Counted from the first letter of the stretch, positions 23,031 to 36,000 are shown. The stretch: DNA of 64,000 nucleotides from Neocallimastix lanati (nom. inval.) (GCA_016946835.1 JACVTC010000002.1:1189501-1253500); one strand, 5' to 3'. The notes: generated by a model not told the origin, from the sequence alone. Translations and numbers: made by a program.

Positions 23031-25316
23031 AGATGAAAAACTAAAAGCTTGGCATTCTCATTATAACTTCCAAGAGTTGGATTCTTCAGGTCGTAGTCTT
23101 TCTAAAAATTTCTGGATAGATTCTGATGTACTTAGGAATTTAGGGATTCCAAGGCAACAAGAATAACAAATTAATCAAGATATAAGAAATGTAGAAATTA
23201 GCGAGGTGATCGTATCTACCCCTGACTTATTTGAATTAGGAATGGTGATTTTCCGAAATCATGGAATAACACATCGATTGTATCTATTCATAAAAACGAC
23301 GGTCAATTATACTGTAATAACTATCATGGCATATCTCTTATCAATAATGAATTAAAAATAGCGACAAAAATCATTGCTAATAGAATTTCTAAATATGGAA
23401 TTGATATAGGATTTATTAGACCAGTACAATTTGAATTTCATTAATCAAGAAGAATGTATATAAGTCTTTACACTTCATTAAGAATTATATGTCAGAGACG
23501 AAAAATTTTGATAATAAAGATACTTATCTTGCTTTTTTTTTGACCTTAAAAAAGCCGATCATACAGAGAATGAATAATAAAGTTAGAAAAGCACTTTATT
23601 TCATAAAAGGATTTCTTAAGAATCCTCATATTTCTATTCCCTTATAAACGAATGTTAATTTCTGCTATAGTAATTGGACAAGTTTTTATGTACCTTTTAT
23701 TTAGATCAAACAAAGAAAGAACAAGAAGTAAACAGAAATTGGTTAATACAGGATTATTCTGGATTGAATGATTATTCTAATGAGAATAGCTTGAAATCCC
23801 TTTATTGTGTTACTAAAGAACTTAACATTTCTTCTCTTTCGACAAAATGTACAATTGCTCAGGTAAGGTATTTTAAAAAATGGAAAAACTCGAATTGTTT
23901 TTTTGTCTTTGTGTTACTTAGAGAGATATCACACTGTAGACGTCATGCATGGGATAAAAAAAGTAATTTTTGTAGATAAATTAGAAAAGTTTCTATCAAA
24001 AAAAAAAAAAAAAAAAAAAATTATAAAATTTTTACTGGGATAGAGATATGATCATAAAAATCAATCAAGGCTAAGGCTTATAAGAAAAATGAATTTGAAA
24101 AAAACGAGAGACCATTTAAAACTCAATTTTAAATATCCTGAATATACCATTGTGTTCTGATGGGTACTTCAAGCCAGATGTGGACATAAATTTGATGCTC
24201 GTGTTCCCAAAGCCTCCAGTATGATTGAAGACGACTATCCAAAACGATGTCCTTGTTATTATAGAGAAAATAGTAATTTTTAATTAGAACATTGGTTCTC
24301 TAAATTCTATCTTTTCCGTGAATTTCGAATGATATATTTTAAGGATATTGAAGTTCTTCATGAAAAATTTTTTATAATTTCCAAATATTGTCCAATATCA
24401 AATAGTAATGTAAACATTGTTGTCACAGATATAAATAATATATAGAATTAAGTACAAATTCTGATAGTAGTAACGAAGAGTATATTATTAATAATAATAA
24501 CAATAGAAATAATATTGTTAATAATAGTAATAGTATTGGTAATGAAAATAGGAATATTAATATTAGTCATTGTGAAAATAATAGTATTGTTACTAATAAT
24601 ATAGCGAAGGGATCAATTGGTGAAAATTATGTTAATATTAGTAATTTTCTGATTAATGAATGTATAAATATATTTTTGACGTTGTACCGACTATATAACT
24701 TAATGAAAGAAATGAAGACATTATTGATTTAAATTATAAAAAGAAACGAAATGTTTTGTTTAAAAACCAAGTTATTTCTGGTGATTATTCTAAAACGCCA
24801 TTCTTAGTGCGATCTGTAGGCTCTTTTTCTAGAAATTATGCCTAAGGCTAGTTCTCGATAAGGGTTGCTATTTCGACTGTATAAACGCAAACTAACCAAG
24901 GAGAGTCAATGCTGAAAATAGAGTAAGAGAAGCTAGCAGGACCAATGTTTCTGAAGGAGAAGAACATAATTTCTTTCAGATTGTCAATTAAAACCCTAAT
25001 CAGGAATAAGAATTCCCTTTAAAAAGAAAATTTATAATCCGGAGGTGAGGTTCGTTTGTATATGAATATGAATTTTTTTCTGAATTTATTTATATACTTT
25101 TTTTTTAATATTACTTTTTATTTCACATTGCTATTAAAAATGTTATGTTCTGATTGGACAAATAATATTTATTTTTATCAGTTTTTTTATTTTTTTTATA
25201 AAAAAAATATTTGTATAATTAATAAATGAATTAATAAATAAAGTTTAATGTTTGCAATAATTGCGGCTGTAAAAAAAAATAAATAAATAAAAAAAAAAAA
25301 AAAAAAAAAAAAAAAT
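23031..25316 (+). pseudogene. LINE (non-LTR retrotransposon) relic, family A
   Basis: Degenerate ORF2-like sequence. It starts with DEKLKAWHSHYNFQ, then NQDI and VSTP. The reverse-transcriptase block reads SIVSIHKNDGQL, NNYHGISLIN and KIIANRISKYG (23260-23400). Next come FIRPVQFEF, QEEC, ICQRRK and DLKKA in changing frames, a later Cys-rich block LQARCGHKFDARVPKAS, and an Asn-rich part near 24480-24650. Many stops and shifts make it dead. The 3' UTR contains ATTGGACAAATAAT and GCAATAATTGCGGCTGT and ends in an A-rich tail at 25269-25316. It lies downstream of the broken chitin-binding gene in the same orientation. Confidence 0.8.
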
Positions 25317-25491
25317 TAAATTAGTAACATTGTATTGTACAACAATGAAACAAAATTTTTAAATCCTTTAAATATTATAATTTTTTATTGATTGTTTAAA
25401 AATAAAAATAATAATAAAAATAAAAATAAAAATTAAAAGGATTTCATTTATGAATTTATTAATAAAGATGTTTTAAATTTTCTTAATGATT

Positions 25492-25526
<35 letters not shown>

Positions 25527-25879
25527 CATTAAAATTTTATTTATTCATTCATTTATTTATAAAATGTTTTAAAACAATTATAAAAATAATTATTTATATA
25601 ACTGTTATTAAAAAAAGAATTTTGTATATTAATATTAATAATTACTTCTAATTATTCATTTTGAATTTTTTTTATTATTTTTATTTTTGTACAAAAAATA
25701 TTATATCCCTCATAAAATAACATAAAATTTCAAAAGAACAAAAAAAATAAATAAATATATATATATAACATAAAAATGAAATAATATAAAACATACCCTA
25801 AAATTTAAATTAGAAAAATGTTGAAATTTAAAATATTCAGTTTCTTTTGTAAATATATATATTTATATATATTTTTTTT
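25317..25879. other. AT-rich intergenic region
   Basis: Poly-A runs (for example near 25493-25521) and simple repeats. No gene is visible. Confidence 0.55.
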
Positions 25880-26225
25880 GATATGCCGTATAACAAACAT
25901 CATTATTTATATAAAAACGGCTTATTTCGCAGTTGTACGTACGTATACATGTATAGTTAATGTATTCGTGGATCATTATTGATCACGTGTTAGGATACAT
26001 TTCCTAAATTTGAAAAAGGTTATGTAGTAGATAAATAATATAGTTATAATATATGTGATTGTGGCTTGATATATCCAACATCACCAAATCTTGTGGTTCT
26101 GTAATTGTCACTGAGAGCATCAATTGGTATGGCATGGGAGTCATCCTGATACACCCGCTATAAAAATTGTCTGATATTAGTTGTCTATTGTGGCTGGGAT
26201 AATATGATCAAGACTGAAATATATA
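25880..26225. other. GC-elevated non-coding island with hairpins
   Basis: About 350 bases stand out from the surrounding A/T sequence, yet no frame stays open. Short stems are visible, for example GTGGATCA...TGATCAC near 25968 and TTAGGA-TACATT-TCCTAA near 25991. Words such as GGCATGGGAGTCATCCTG are complex. It could be an unrecognised structured RNA or a worn mobile-element terminus. No box of U1, U3, U6 or RNase P RNA was recognised. Confidence 0.4.
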
Positions 26226-26521
26226 TATATATATATAAAAACGGCAACAGTTTTAAAAAAAAATTTTTTTTTTAGAAAATAATATAAATCTCTATTTAAT
26301 TTAGTAATTTCTTTAAAAAGAAAATTTTACCAAATTATAAATTTTTAAACATATTTATTAATAAATATCTATTTATAGTAATATTAACTTATCTAATTTC
26401 GTAATTGTAACACCGTCCCATGTTATACAAAATTCAATGAACAAAATGTAACATCATTATTATTACTTATTATTAATATTATTATTATTATCATTATTAT
26501 TATTTTATTATTATTATTATA

Positions 26522-26553
<32 letters not shown>

Positions 26554-26913
26554 CATCATCATCATCATCATCATCATCATAATTATCATTGTTATTTTAT
26601 TTATGTTTATAATACGAAATATAAATAATTATTATGTTCCAATTGCTTTGATACTTGATTCATAGCAATTATTTTTTAAGTTTAAATAGGTTATTGTTTT
26701 CTTTTATTATTTATTATAATATTTTTTTTATTATCAATATGATTATAATATATTAAATTATTATTATTTATTATTTATTATGTAATTAACTATTATTTAT
26801 AATAAAAAAAAAATAATTTTATAAAATTATTATATTTATACATTTATTATTATTATTTTTTTTTTACAGAAAAAAATATTTTATTCCATATAAAAAAATT
26901 TTTTATAGTTTTC
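26226..26913. other. AT-rich region with trinucleotide repeats
   Basis: ATT and ATC repeats cover about 26455-26590, changing from TTATTATTA to ATCATCATC. No gene is visible. Confidence 0.6.
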
Positions 26914-26954
26914 ATATACTCAGAGGAATATCTAGAATATTCCTCTGAGTATAT
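26914..26954. repeat. Perfect 18-bp inverted repeat, 5-base loop
   Basis: The left arm ATATACTCAGAGGAATAT (26914-26931) pairs without mismatch with the right arm at 26937-26954 around the loop CTAGA. The arms include GC-containing CTCAGAGG, so this is not a by-product of A/T richness. Confidence 0.85.
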
Positions 26955-27275
26955 AAACTAAAGGAACTTTACTCCCTCCATTATATTGGTAAACTTTTTC
27001 AACTAATTAAAAAATAAATCTTTTGATACTTTATTACCTCTTGTTATGAGTAATTAAAATTTATATTAATATTTAAATAATTGATTTTTAATATTAAAAT
27101 TAATTTTTTAATACTATTATTTATTAATCACTAATTCATTAATCTAAATATTAGAATATTGTTTAAAAAATTGAAGCAATGATAATTATATTGATTATTT
27201 TTTTATGCAATGACTGATTAATTGGAATATACTAAAAATATTTTTTATATAAATATTTTTGTGTATATATTAAAA
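26955..27275. other. AT-rich spacer
   Basis: Nothing recognisable apart from a short AAAGGAACTTT inverted motif right after the hairpin. Confidence 0.5.
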
Positions 27276-27485
27276 CTTATAATAGAATATAAATAAAATT
27301 ATTATAAATAATGCTAATTATTAATAATAGAATATAAATATAATTTTTATAAATAATGCTAATTATTCATAATAGAATATAAATACAATTATTATTAATT
27401 AATAATAGAATATAAATACAATTATAAATAATGACAATTATTCATAATAGAATATAAATACAATTATAAATTATTAATAACTATA
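27276..27485. repeat. Degenerate tandem repeat, about 45-base unit
   Basis: The word AATAGAATATAAAT recurs at about 27281, 27326, 27371, 27404 and 27446, with AATAATGCTAATTATT between copies. Confidence 0.75.
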
Positions 27486-28128
27486 TAAATATTGATTTTA
27501 ACAATGTATTATTCTTTATATATATAAAATCAAATATTGATTTTTTTTTAATGAAAATCAATTTCTTTGTTGATTAATCTTTTTTTTTTTTTTTTCTCTC
27601 TCTTTTTTAATAATTAAAATGACTCGTCCAATCTAATTTAATCTCTTAACTTGATTTCTGTACATATTGAAAATCCAGTTAAATTATTATATTTAAATTA
27701 TTTTTGCTTTAAAAAAATTTTTTTCTGTAAATATATACAGTATGAAAATAAATTAAACAAGGGGCTGATGGGAAACTTGTTGAAATATTTCATACAATAT
27801 AATATAATGCTTTCTTTTATTATAAAATTACTTTTTATTCCTTTTTTTTTTTTTTTTTTTTTTTTTTTGAACCATACTACTCAAATTAAATATTTCTATA
27901 TATAGTATATTTAGTTTTTATAAAGAAACAAAAAATAATAAATTTTGGAGAATTTTTATTGATTTTTAAATAAAAAATAAACTATATATTAAAATGTACT
28001 ATATAATATATTATATATATTATTTGTTTTATTATTATATATAATAGATATATTCATCAATTTAAATAAAATGAATATTTTTTTTTGTTTATTTGTGAAT
28101 TTCACACTATTAATAATTTTATGCATTA
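27486..28128. other. AT-rich intergenic region
   Basis: An 84-codon open frame at 27651 is mostly poly-Phe from a T run and is not credible as a gene. Nothing else is seen. Confidence 0.5.
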
Positions 28129-28330
28129 TTTAATATTTAATATTTAATATTTAATATTTAATATTTAATATTTAATATTTATTATTTATTATTTATTATT
28201 TATTATTTATTATTTATTATTTATTATCTATTATTAATTATTAATTATTCAATTATTTATTATTTATTATTAATTATTTATTATTTATTATTTATTATTT
28301 ATTATTTATTATTTATTATTTATTATGTAT
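28129..28330. repeat. Heptamer satellite (TTTAATA)n then (TTTATTA)n
   Basis: About eight copies of TTTAATA switch to many copies of TTTATTA, a single-base variant spread through the second half, with a short interruption near 28228-28270. Confidence 0.85.
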
Positions 28331-29836
28331 TATTTATTATTATGAGCTGTTATAATAATATAAAAAAATTATATATTAATTTATCATATCACAAAAAAAT
28401 AATATATATTCAATTTTATTTTGGTATAATTTAATATATTTTTAACCTAATTTTATTTTATATTTGATTTGCTTTTCTATATAACAACTTAATTATATAT
28501 TCTACGGCATAAATTTACAAACTTCTATAAATATTTTAATTTATATGTTATTATTTCACTTTTCTTTTTTGTAATTGCAATATAAATATTTAATATAAGA
28601 TGTATTATTATTATTGTTAATATAAATTAATATATTGTGTAAAATATTATTGTATCCAATAAAACTTCAAATAACTTCTAAATATAAATAACAACATTTT
28701 AATAAAAAAAATAAAATAAAATAAAATAAAAACAATAATTTAAATTAAAATAATAAAATTTTATATATTAAATTCATTTTTTAATTTAAGTTTAGAAATT
28801 TTAATTCTATTAATAATGATTAAAATAAATTTTAAATATTATCTTTTTATTAAATTGATTAATATAAACCAATATATTAATTTATTATAATATTTTAATA
28901 TATTATATATATTCATAATTTATTACAATATATTAACAAATAAATATAATAATAATTAAAATTATTTTATGGAAAATTTTTACAGTTTGAATATATATTT
29001 TTTTAAACATTTAATATTTCAAAATATATAATTAATAAAACTACAATAATAATAGTAATAATAGTATTATTATTATTAAATATTAAATATTAAATAGTTC
29101 TATATAATTATATCTTTTTTTTTTTTTTATAATTAAAATTTTTATTAGAATTGTAATATAATTATAGTTTAATATATTATCAATACTAATATTAATATAT
29201 TAAAGTTTTATTCTTTACACTTTTTCATTTTTTATTATTTCATTCCTTGATTTTTGGATTAAAGGTTTTTTTTTTTTTAAAAAAAAAAAATAAAATCATT
29301 TTAAAAATTATAAATTATAAAAATAAATATTCGTAAAAAAAGATTAATGTAAATTGATAGTTATAATTTTTTTTTTTAAAAAAAAAAAGACGAAGATAAA
29401 TAAATATATTTCATAATATAATATATAATTATTGTTAATAGAAAGGAATATTTAAATTAGAAAATTTCGAAGACATTTAAAAATATATATATATATTTAA
29501 TTAATTCAATTTCTTTTTCAATCAGCAACAAAACTAAAATTTAAAAAGAATTATTTATTAATAGAAACAAATTATATAATATCAATAAAATAATATTATT
29601 TTCTGTAATTATTTAAACATATTTAAAATAATTTATAAAGGCTATATAATAAATCCTATTATTATTCATTAAATAGATTTTTTTATATTATTTAAATTAT
29701 AAAATGATAAAAAATTAAGTAAAATATATGTCATAATAAAATAAAAAAATTTTTTTTTCTTTAGAAAAAAAATATATATTTCAATTTTACCTAATCAATT
29801 AAAATATTTTATTTCCATTATATAAAGTATTTAAAA
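28331..29836. other. AT-rich upstream region of the membrane-protein gene
   Basis: Poly-A/T tracts only; no gene or RNA is recognised. Confidence 0.55.
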
Positions 29837-32152
29837 ATGTCAACTTATAATAATAATAATAATAATAATATGGATGTTATCAAACCAATACCAAAGGATC
29901 ATAAAGATATGAATCCTATTAATCCAATATCACAGAATTCAGATAATAAAATACCTACTGCAAATAGAAATCAAACAGACAGAAATAAAGATTCATATCA
30001 AAAACAGGTTGCAAGGACAAAAAATCGTTATAATCCCAAAGGCAATGTTAGTGGTAATAAAGGAAATACAGTTGAAAATAAAAATGATGGAATTTCTAAT
30101 AGTGCAGTTCAAATACCAATATCAGATTCATCTGTGATAACTAATAATTTAATACCCATGGATAAATCAACAGGTTCAAATAAATCAAAAGGTTCAAATA
30201 GATCAATAAATTCAGATAATTCAAAAGATTCAAACAATTCAGTAGATTCAAGTAATTCAGTAGACTCAAGTAATTTAATAGGCTCAAGTAATACAATAGT
30301 TTCAAATTCAAAACCAACAACATATGAAGCCATTCCAGATACTTCGCAAACAGTAGTTGTTAAAAATAATGGACGTTCTTCCTTACCTCCTGGCCTAATA
30401 GCTGATACTTCTACTTCAAAATTGTTACAAAATTCTGTGTTAATAGGTTGCTTTGCAATATTTGTATTGTTTTTATTAACTATTACTAAAAAGGTATATT
30501 CCAATAAAAAAGATGAATTTTTTGATCTTCAAAGTCCAAAGAGTGCAAAATCGGATACAAATAATTCAAGACGTTCTCTTAAAAATATTACCAAAAATGC
30601 ATCTCTGTCCACTTTTTCTTTCAAAAATTTCAGTAGTTCAGGAAGAAAATCAAGAGAATTGGTAAATATAAATTAATATTTATATAATTGAAAAATATAT
30701 ATATATATATAAATTTAAAAAATAAAAATATATTTATATATATATTAAAATTTATATAAAATATATAAATATTTAATTTTTTAATATTATTATATTGTAT
30801 TAATTCTAATATTATTATAAATATATATATATCTTTTTTTTTTTAAGATACCATCAATTTTAAAAGTTTCACCTGCTCCACTAGCATCTCTGTCGGATGA
30901 GAATTTGAATATAAAATATAATGAAGGCAATTCCATTGATAAAGATATTAGTGTTAATGAATCTATAATACATGCACAGTCTTATGATATGAATTCAATG
31001 AACTTTAATGATATAAAAACTTTAAGTTGGCAATCAGCGAAAGGCTTTCAGTATGATATTAATGATATATCTCAAAGTACTAGTACAGATGTTAACGAGA
31101 CAACAGATAATGATAATTATGATAATGAATCTAATAAATTAGATAATGCTGTTGATTATTATTTTTCTAATAAGAGAGTAGAGATTTTAAGAAATAATTC
31201 TGCTGGTGGTAATAGTACCTATTCTGATATACCTGATAATACGAGTAGTTGTGGTGAACCAAGTTTATCTCGTTATATTGATAATGATTCCTTATTGAAA
31301 TATGAATCCACTAGGTCAAAAAGTGCTATGTATAATTATAAACCAGATAAATTCAATAATAATAATGTTGGAAAACATTCTTCTTTATCCTCATCGATAC
31401 CTTCACTTTCTCGTTTCAATATAAAAAATATTTCATCTTCTATTAAATCACGAAGTAATAAAGTTCATGATTCTAGTAACAGTAGTATTTATACCAGTAG
31501 TGAAAATATTGTCTTCAGTAATACTAATCAAAAAGATTATCCAAAAGTTAAATATCCATCAACCTCATCTATTCAATCCTCTGATAACAAGCAAACTAAT
31601 CATAGTACATATAAAGTTGATATAAATAATGAAAATCATAATCTTAACTATAAAATATATCAAAAATCCAATACAGTTAATGACATTGACCTTATTAAAC
31701 AAAATACTTCTACCTCTTCATCTCTTTCATCCTTGGAAAAATCTAAATTATCAAATACAGCTAGATATGATTCTTCATCAATGAATAATAATGAAGTATC
31801 AGATTCAACTGATGATATTTCTACTCCTAAACCAACAAGATTAAATAAGCTGCAATCAAATAACTACTTTACTAGTAAAGATTCCATGTATAGTGAAAAA
31901 GATGAAACCTTTTCTTCAGATTCCAGTAATGATATAGAAGATGAATTAGAAGATATTAATCTATATGAACAAAATGGAAATCAGTCTTCTGTTATAGACT
32001 TAAATTATCCATATGAAAGTACTTCCACTTTGAATATAAATATTCCAGAAGTTAGTTATAAAAATAATATGCCAAATGATCTTCCAACCATAATAGTCAA
32101 TACACAAAACGCACCCACTACTCCTACCGAATCAGTATGTTATCACTACTAG
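29837..32152 (+). CDS. Ser/Asn-rich single-pass membrane protein, function unknown
   Basis: Exons 29837-30661 and 30848-32152 are joined at phase 0 (donor GTAAAT, acceptor after a poly-T tract, TTTTAAG), giving 709 residues. There is no signal peptide. The N-terminal half is polar and holds a short Ser/Asn repeat region (units like DSSNSV, about 112-158), encoded by an imperfect 18-base repeat. One transmembrane segment (SVLIGCFAIFVLFLLTI, about 199-215) is followed by basic residues. The remaining roughly 490 residues are very rich in Ser, Asn and Asp with many possible phosphosites. The layout resembles fungal plasma-membrane sensors or septin-region proteins only in general form. No domain is recognised, so no function is assigned. 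Confidence 0.8.
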
Positions 32153-33477
32153 TAATAAAGCTCATAAAAAAAAAAAAAAAAAAAAAAAAGAAAAAAAAAA
32201 GTATTATAAAAGTATTAATTGAACATTAAAAAAAAAAAAAAAAAAAATACGCGCTATTGAAATCGAAATAAGAATTAATAATCTTAAATATTATATGTTG
32301 TATTATAATATGTTGTATTTATATTTATATTTAAAAAAAAAAAGTTTTTTATATATATATAATTATAAAATTTAAAAGAACAAATACAATCTCTATGAAA
32401 ATACTAAATAAAATGTCATTTAAAAAAAAAAAAAAAAAAAAAAGAAAAATTAATAATGAATAGTAAATATATACCACCTTATAAATATATCAAAGTATAT
32501 GATATAAAAACTACTAATTTATTTTATTTTTTTAAATTGGATATTTGTTTTTTTCTTTTTTTCCTTTTTTTTTTTTATTTCATTTTCTTTTTTTCTATTT
32601 CATTTTCTTTTTTTTTTATTTCATTTTCTTTTTTTATATTTCATTTTCTTTTTTTTTATTTCATTTTATTTTATTATATAATATTTTTTTCAGTATCAAT
32701 TATTAAAATATATAGTATCAATTATTAAAATATATATAAAAATTTTTTTTAAAGAGTAATAAAATAATTGTATTTTCAAATACATATATCAAATAAAAAA
32801 AAAAGATTGATTTTTGTTTTAAATTTTTTTTTAAAAATATATATATATATATATTAAAAAAATAAAATAAAATAAAATTTGATACAATTATTAAATAACT
32901 AATATTTATTTTCTTGAAAATGTTTTTTATATTTTTTATTTTTTATTTATTATTTCTTTTTTTATTTTTATTTTTTTTATGGTATAACACAATTCTATTT
33001 TACTCATTATGAATAAAATGGAGTTGTTTATTATTTATAATTCAAAAGATTTTTTTATCAGTGGTTTTAATATATATATAAATACATAAAAATAAAAATT
33101 TTTTCACTATTTATTATTTAATCATTAGAATGATAATAATTCAAAATTTCTCTCTAGATATATTTATATATTAATAAAATCACACATATTTTTAATTTTA
33201 TTTAAAAATAAAAAATTTAATAAAATAAAAAAAAAAAAAAAAAAAAAAAAATAAAATAAAATAAAATAAAAAAATAAAAAAAATAAAAAAATAAACAATA
33301 ATAAAAATAATTAAAAAAAATTTTTTTTTTTTTTTTTCTTTTATTATTTTTTTTTTATCTATCTGCATATAGATAAATAGATTAAAACAATATAAATTTA
33401 ATAGTTAAAAATAAATGAAAAATGGATATTAAATTTATTTAAAAAAAAAATATTCAAATGATTTATAGCTGATAAAT
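32153..33477. other. AT-rich intergenic region
   Basis: Poly-A runs follow the stop codon. A TTTCATTTTC repeat at about 32578-32665 produces an artefactual Phe-rich frame. No gene is visible. Confidence 0.6.
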
Positions 33478-33591
33478 AATGATGAAGAATTAATAAATAT
33501 TGTTAATTCATTAATAAAAAAAATAATAAATAATAATAATAACAATAATTATAATAATAATAATAATAACAATAATAACAATAACAATAAC

Positions 33592-33651
<60 letters not shown>

Positions 33652-33710
33652 TATAATAATAATATTAATAATAATAGTAACATAAAAAAAAAAAAAAAAG
33701 AGTAATTATT
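33478..33710 (+). repeat. AAT/AAC trinucleotide tract, possible remnant of a poly-Asn exon
   Basis: After an acceptor-like ATTTATAG the frame reads INNDEELINIVNSLIKK and then dozens of Asn codons (AAT with scattered AAC) to about 33680. The mix of AAT and AAC would fit a coding poly-Asn tract. There is no start codon or partner exon. Confidence 0.45.
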
Positions 33711-33745
33711 ATAAAATTAAAAGTGGATGAAATCAATGAAAATAG

Positions 33746-33776
<31 letters not shown>

Positions 33777-33950
33777 TTAAACCAAATATGCGATAGATGC
33801 ACCTTCATCGCATTTCTCGCATATATGTACTAAATGACAATTTCAAGCTCCATATGCTAAATTTGACTTATTTTGATCGATTTCAGTCAGAGAAGTCCAA
33901 ATAAAAAGTCATTTTATATATTTATATTTATATTTATAGGAAATATTATG
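33711..33950. other. Spacer with TCGCAT repeats
   Basis: ATATGCGA at 33786 is mirrored by TCGCATAT at 33817, with another TCGCAT at 33808. No gene is visible. Confidence 0.5.
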
Positions 33951-34850
33951 TTTTTTTTTTTTTTTTTTTTTTTTTTATAGACTTGGAATAAACTATATTT
34001 AATAATATTTATTAAAAATATACAAATTGATCATAGTGTAAAAATTAATAATCACAATAGGTATAACATCGAAGGTGACTGAAAGAGATTATTAGTAAAA
34101 TTCCTCCCCCCTCGGGGAGAACCTATCTTTAAGATTTTATATATACATTTCCACCAAAGAAGAAGACATAGTACACAAAAATTAATATTATTATCAAAAT
34201 CTTCCTCTTTATTATCAGGAATGTTCAGTAATTTCTCATGAACAATAAGAGAAAAATTAGTAAAAATTTCATCAACAAATTGAATGAATTGTGGCCTTAA
34301 TTCTTCAAATTAAGAATATAAAAGTATTCATTATGCAAAAATTATTTATACTGTTGCTTACACTAAAGTAAGTGCAACATATTGAGTAATCTTCTGACAC
34401 AAGTTTACTTTTTTATATAAGGTTTCACATCGAATCAGTACTTAATTCATCAAAAAAAAAAAAAAAAAAAAAAAATCCAAAGAGAAAATTGTAACTATTT
34501 TTAGTGATAGACGTTGAATATATTTTTTAAAAAACTAAATTTAAACTTCTTGTATCTAATTGTTCTAATGTCAGGAGTACCTGTGAAATAAGCACTTTCT
34601 CAGTAAAACTTCAGAATTTCTTCAGGAAGTTTATTATTGTTTTTGCGTATTGTTAATCTATGTACTTTTTTTCATCCATAAATAATATTTTTAATTAAAT
34701 GAGAAAATAACTCAAGAAGACTCTTTCCCACTATTTAAAGCTCCAAATCCAGTGATCTATTAAAAGGTATTCCAAGATATATTAATTAGTGCTTGGTTGA
34801 TAGTTCATGCTGAAATATTATAAAAAAAATTAATATTATTAAAAATAATT
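33951..34850 (-). pseudogene. LINE relic, family B, copy 1 (5'-truncated)
   Basis: On the minus strand, degenerate protein sequence YLGIPFNRSLDLEL near 34770 matches the conserved YLGIPF block after the LINE reverse transcriptase. Further pieces follow (NNNKLPEEILKFY), then the family's CTCCCC-rich 3' region and a poly(A) tail written here as poly-T at 33951-33976. The end AGACTTGGAATA matches the other copies (AGACTAGGAA). Many stops. Confidence 0.7.
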
Positions 34851-35154
34851 CAATATATTTTTTTTTCAGTAATGAAAGCAATATATAATTAAATAAAAAT
34901 AAAATAAAATAAAATTAAAAGATAAAAAATAAAATAAAAAAATTTAAAAAAAAAAAAATGAAATGAAAAAAAGAAATAATAATAACTAAATAAGTAGAGA
35001 GAAATTAACATTATATCTAAGCAGTTTTTTTTATTATGACATATATATATTAGGGATTTAGAATATGATAATGATACAACTAACGATGATAATGGTACTA
35101 CTAATAATGATATTAATAATGTCACTACTAAAAATAATAATGATAATGATAGCG

Positions 35155-35194
<40 letters not shown>

Positions 35195-36000
35195 TAAATT
35201 GGTTGAACTTTTTCAATATTTTACTGAAAATATAAATACCACGTTTGATTAATTATTTGAAATCAGCAGTATAAATGGTGAAACTAAAGAAAAAAATAAG
35301 ATGAATTTTAAATGAATACTTTGAAAATCTAAATGTTGAGAAAAAACTATAAAAAAAATATTGAATTAAGGAATTTTATATTCAATTTATTTAAACTAGA
35401 AGAAGACGAACTTATTAGTACTGAAGTAAAAAGCAAAAGAAGAGAGAAATTATAAATATAAAAATTCTTATGAACTGAAATGATTAAAAGATTACTTCAT
35501 TATAATTCAATAATAATTTACCATTCATTGCTTTTTGGTAATTCATACAGTTTGATTTCAAAAGTAACGGTGATAAATATTTTTAAACTTTAATTTATTT
35601 AATTTAAGAGAAAAAAAAATCTATTTATCGCCAAAAGCTTAATTATTAAATATAAATATACAAATGAAGAAAAAGGTTTTAATAATTTACTGAATATTCA
35701 TTTCATTGAGTTATTCAAATATATAGAATATGGAAAAGAAAAAAAATAATAATAATGTATTGAGAAGAAATAATCCATGGATATTTTTTTTTTTAAATAA
35801 TTCTAATGATGATTTCTATAGACATGAAACTAAATCTAAAGTATTTATTAATGCAATGAAAGAATTAATAAATTGACAAGATAATCCTAAATTCAAAAGT
35901 TTATATTAAATAAGAGAAAGGCTAATGAAAGATGAAAAATCAAAAATAAAAGATAAAAAAAAAGAAATATATATAAATTAAGGTATCAAAATAGAAACCA
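34851..36000 (+). pseudogene. Decayed unknown gene
   Basis: After an acceptor-like ATATTAG at about 35054 a plus-strand frame reads DLEYDNDTTNDDNGTTNND, passes through an AT dinucleotide run (35158-35193), then TKLVELFQYFTENINTTFD before stops. Later fragments such as NNSNDDFYRHETKSKVFIN (about 35798-35855) remain. The family is not recognised. The AT run probably expanded inside the frame. Confidence 0.4.

Noticed and set aside
27651-27905. 84-codon open frame with a poly-Phe core
   Set aside because: It depends on a T homopolymer and has no recognisable domain or splice partner.
30109-30504. Minus-strand 131-codon frame within the membrane-protein gene
   Set aside because: The low-complexity Ser/Asn repeat makes the opposite frame open. 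The plus-strand gene has consistent introns and a membrane segment.
32456-32728. Phe-rich open frame
   Set aside because: It arises from a TTTCATTTTC simple repeat, has no codon-level signal and no partner.
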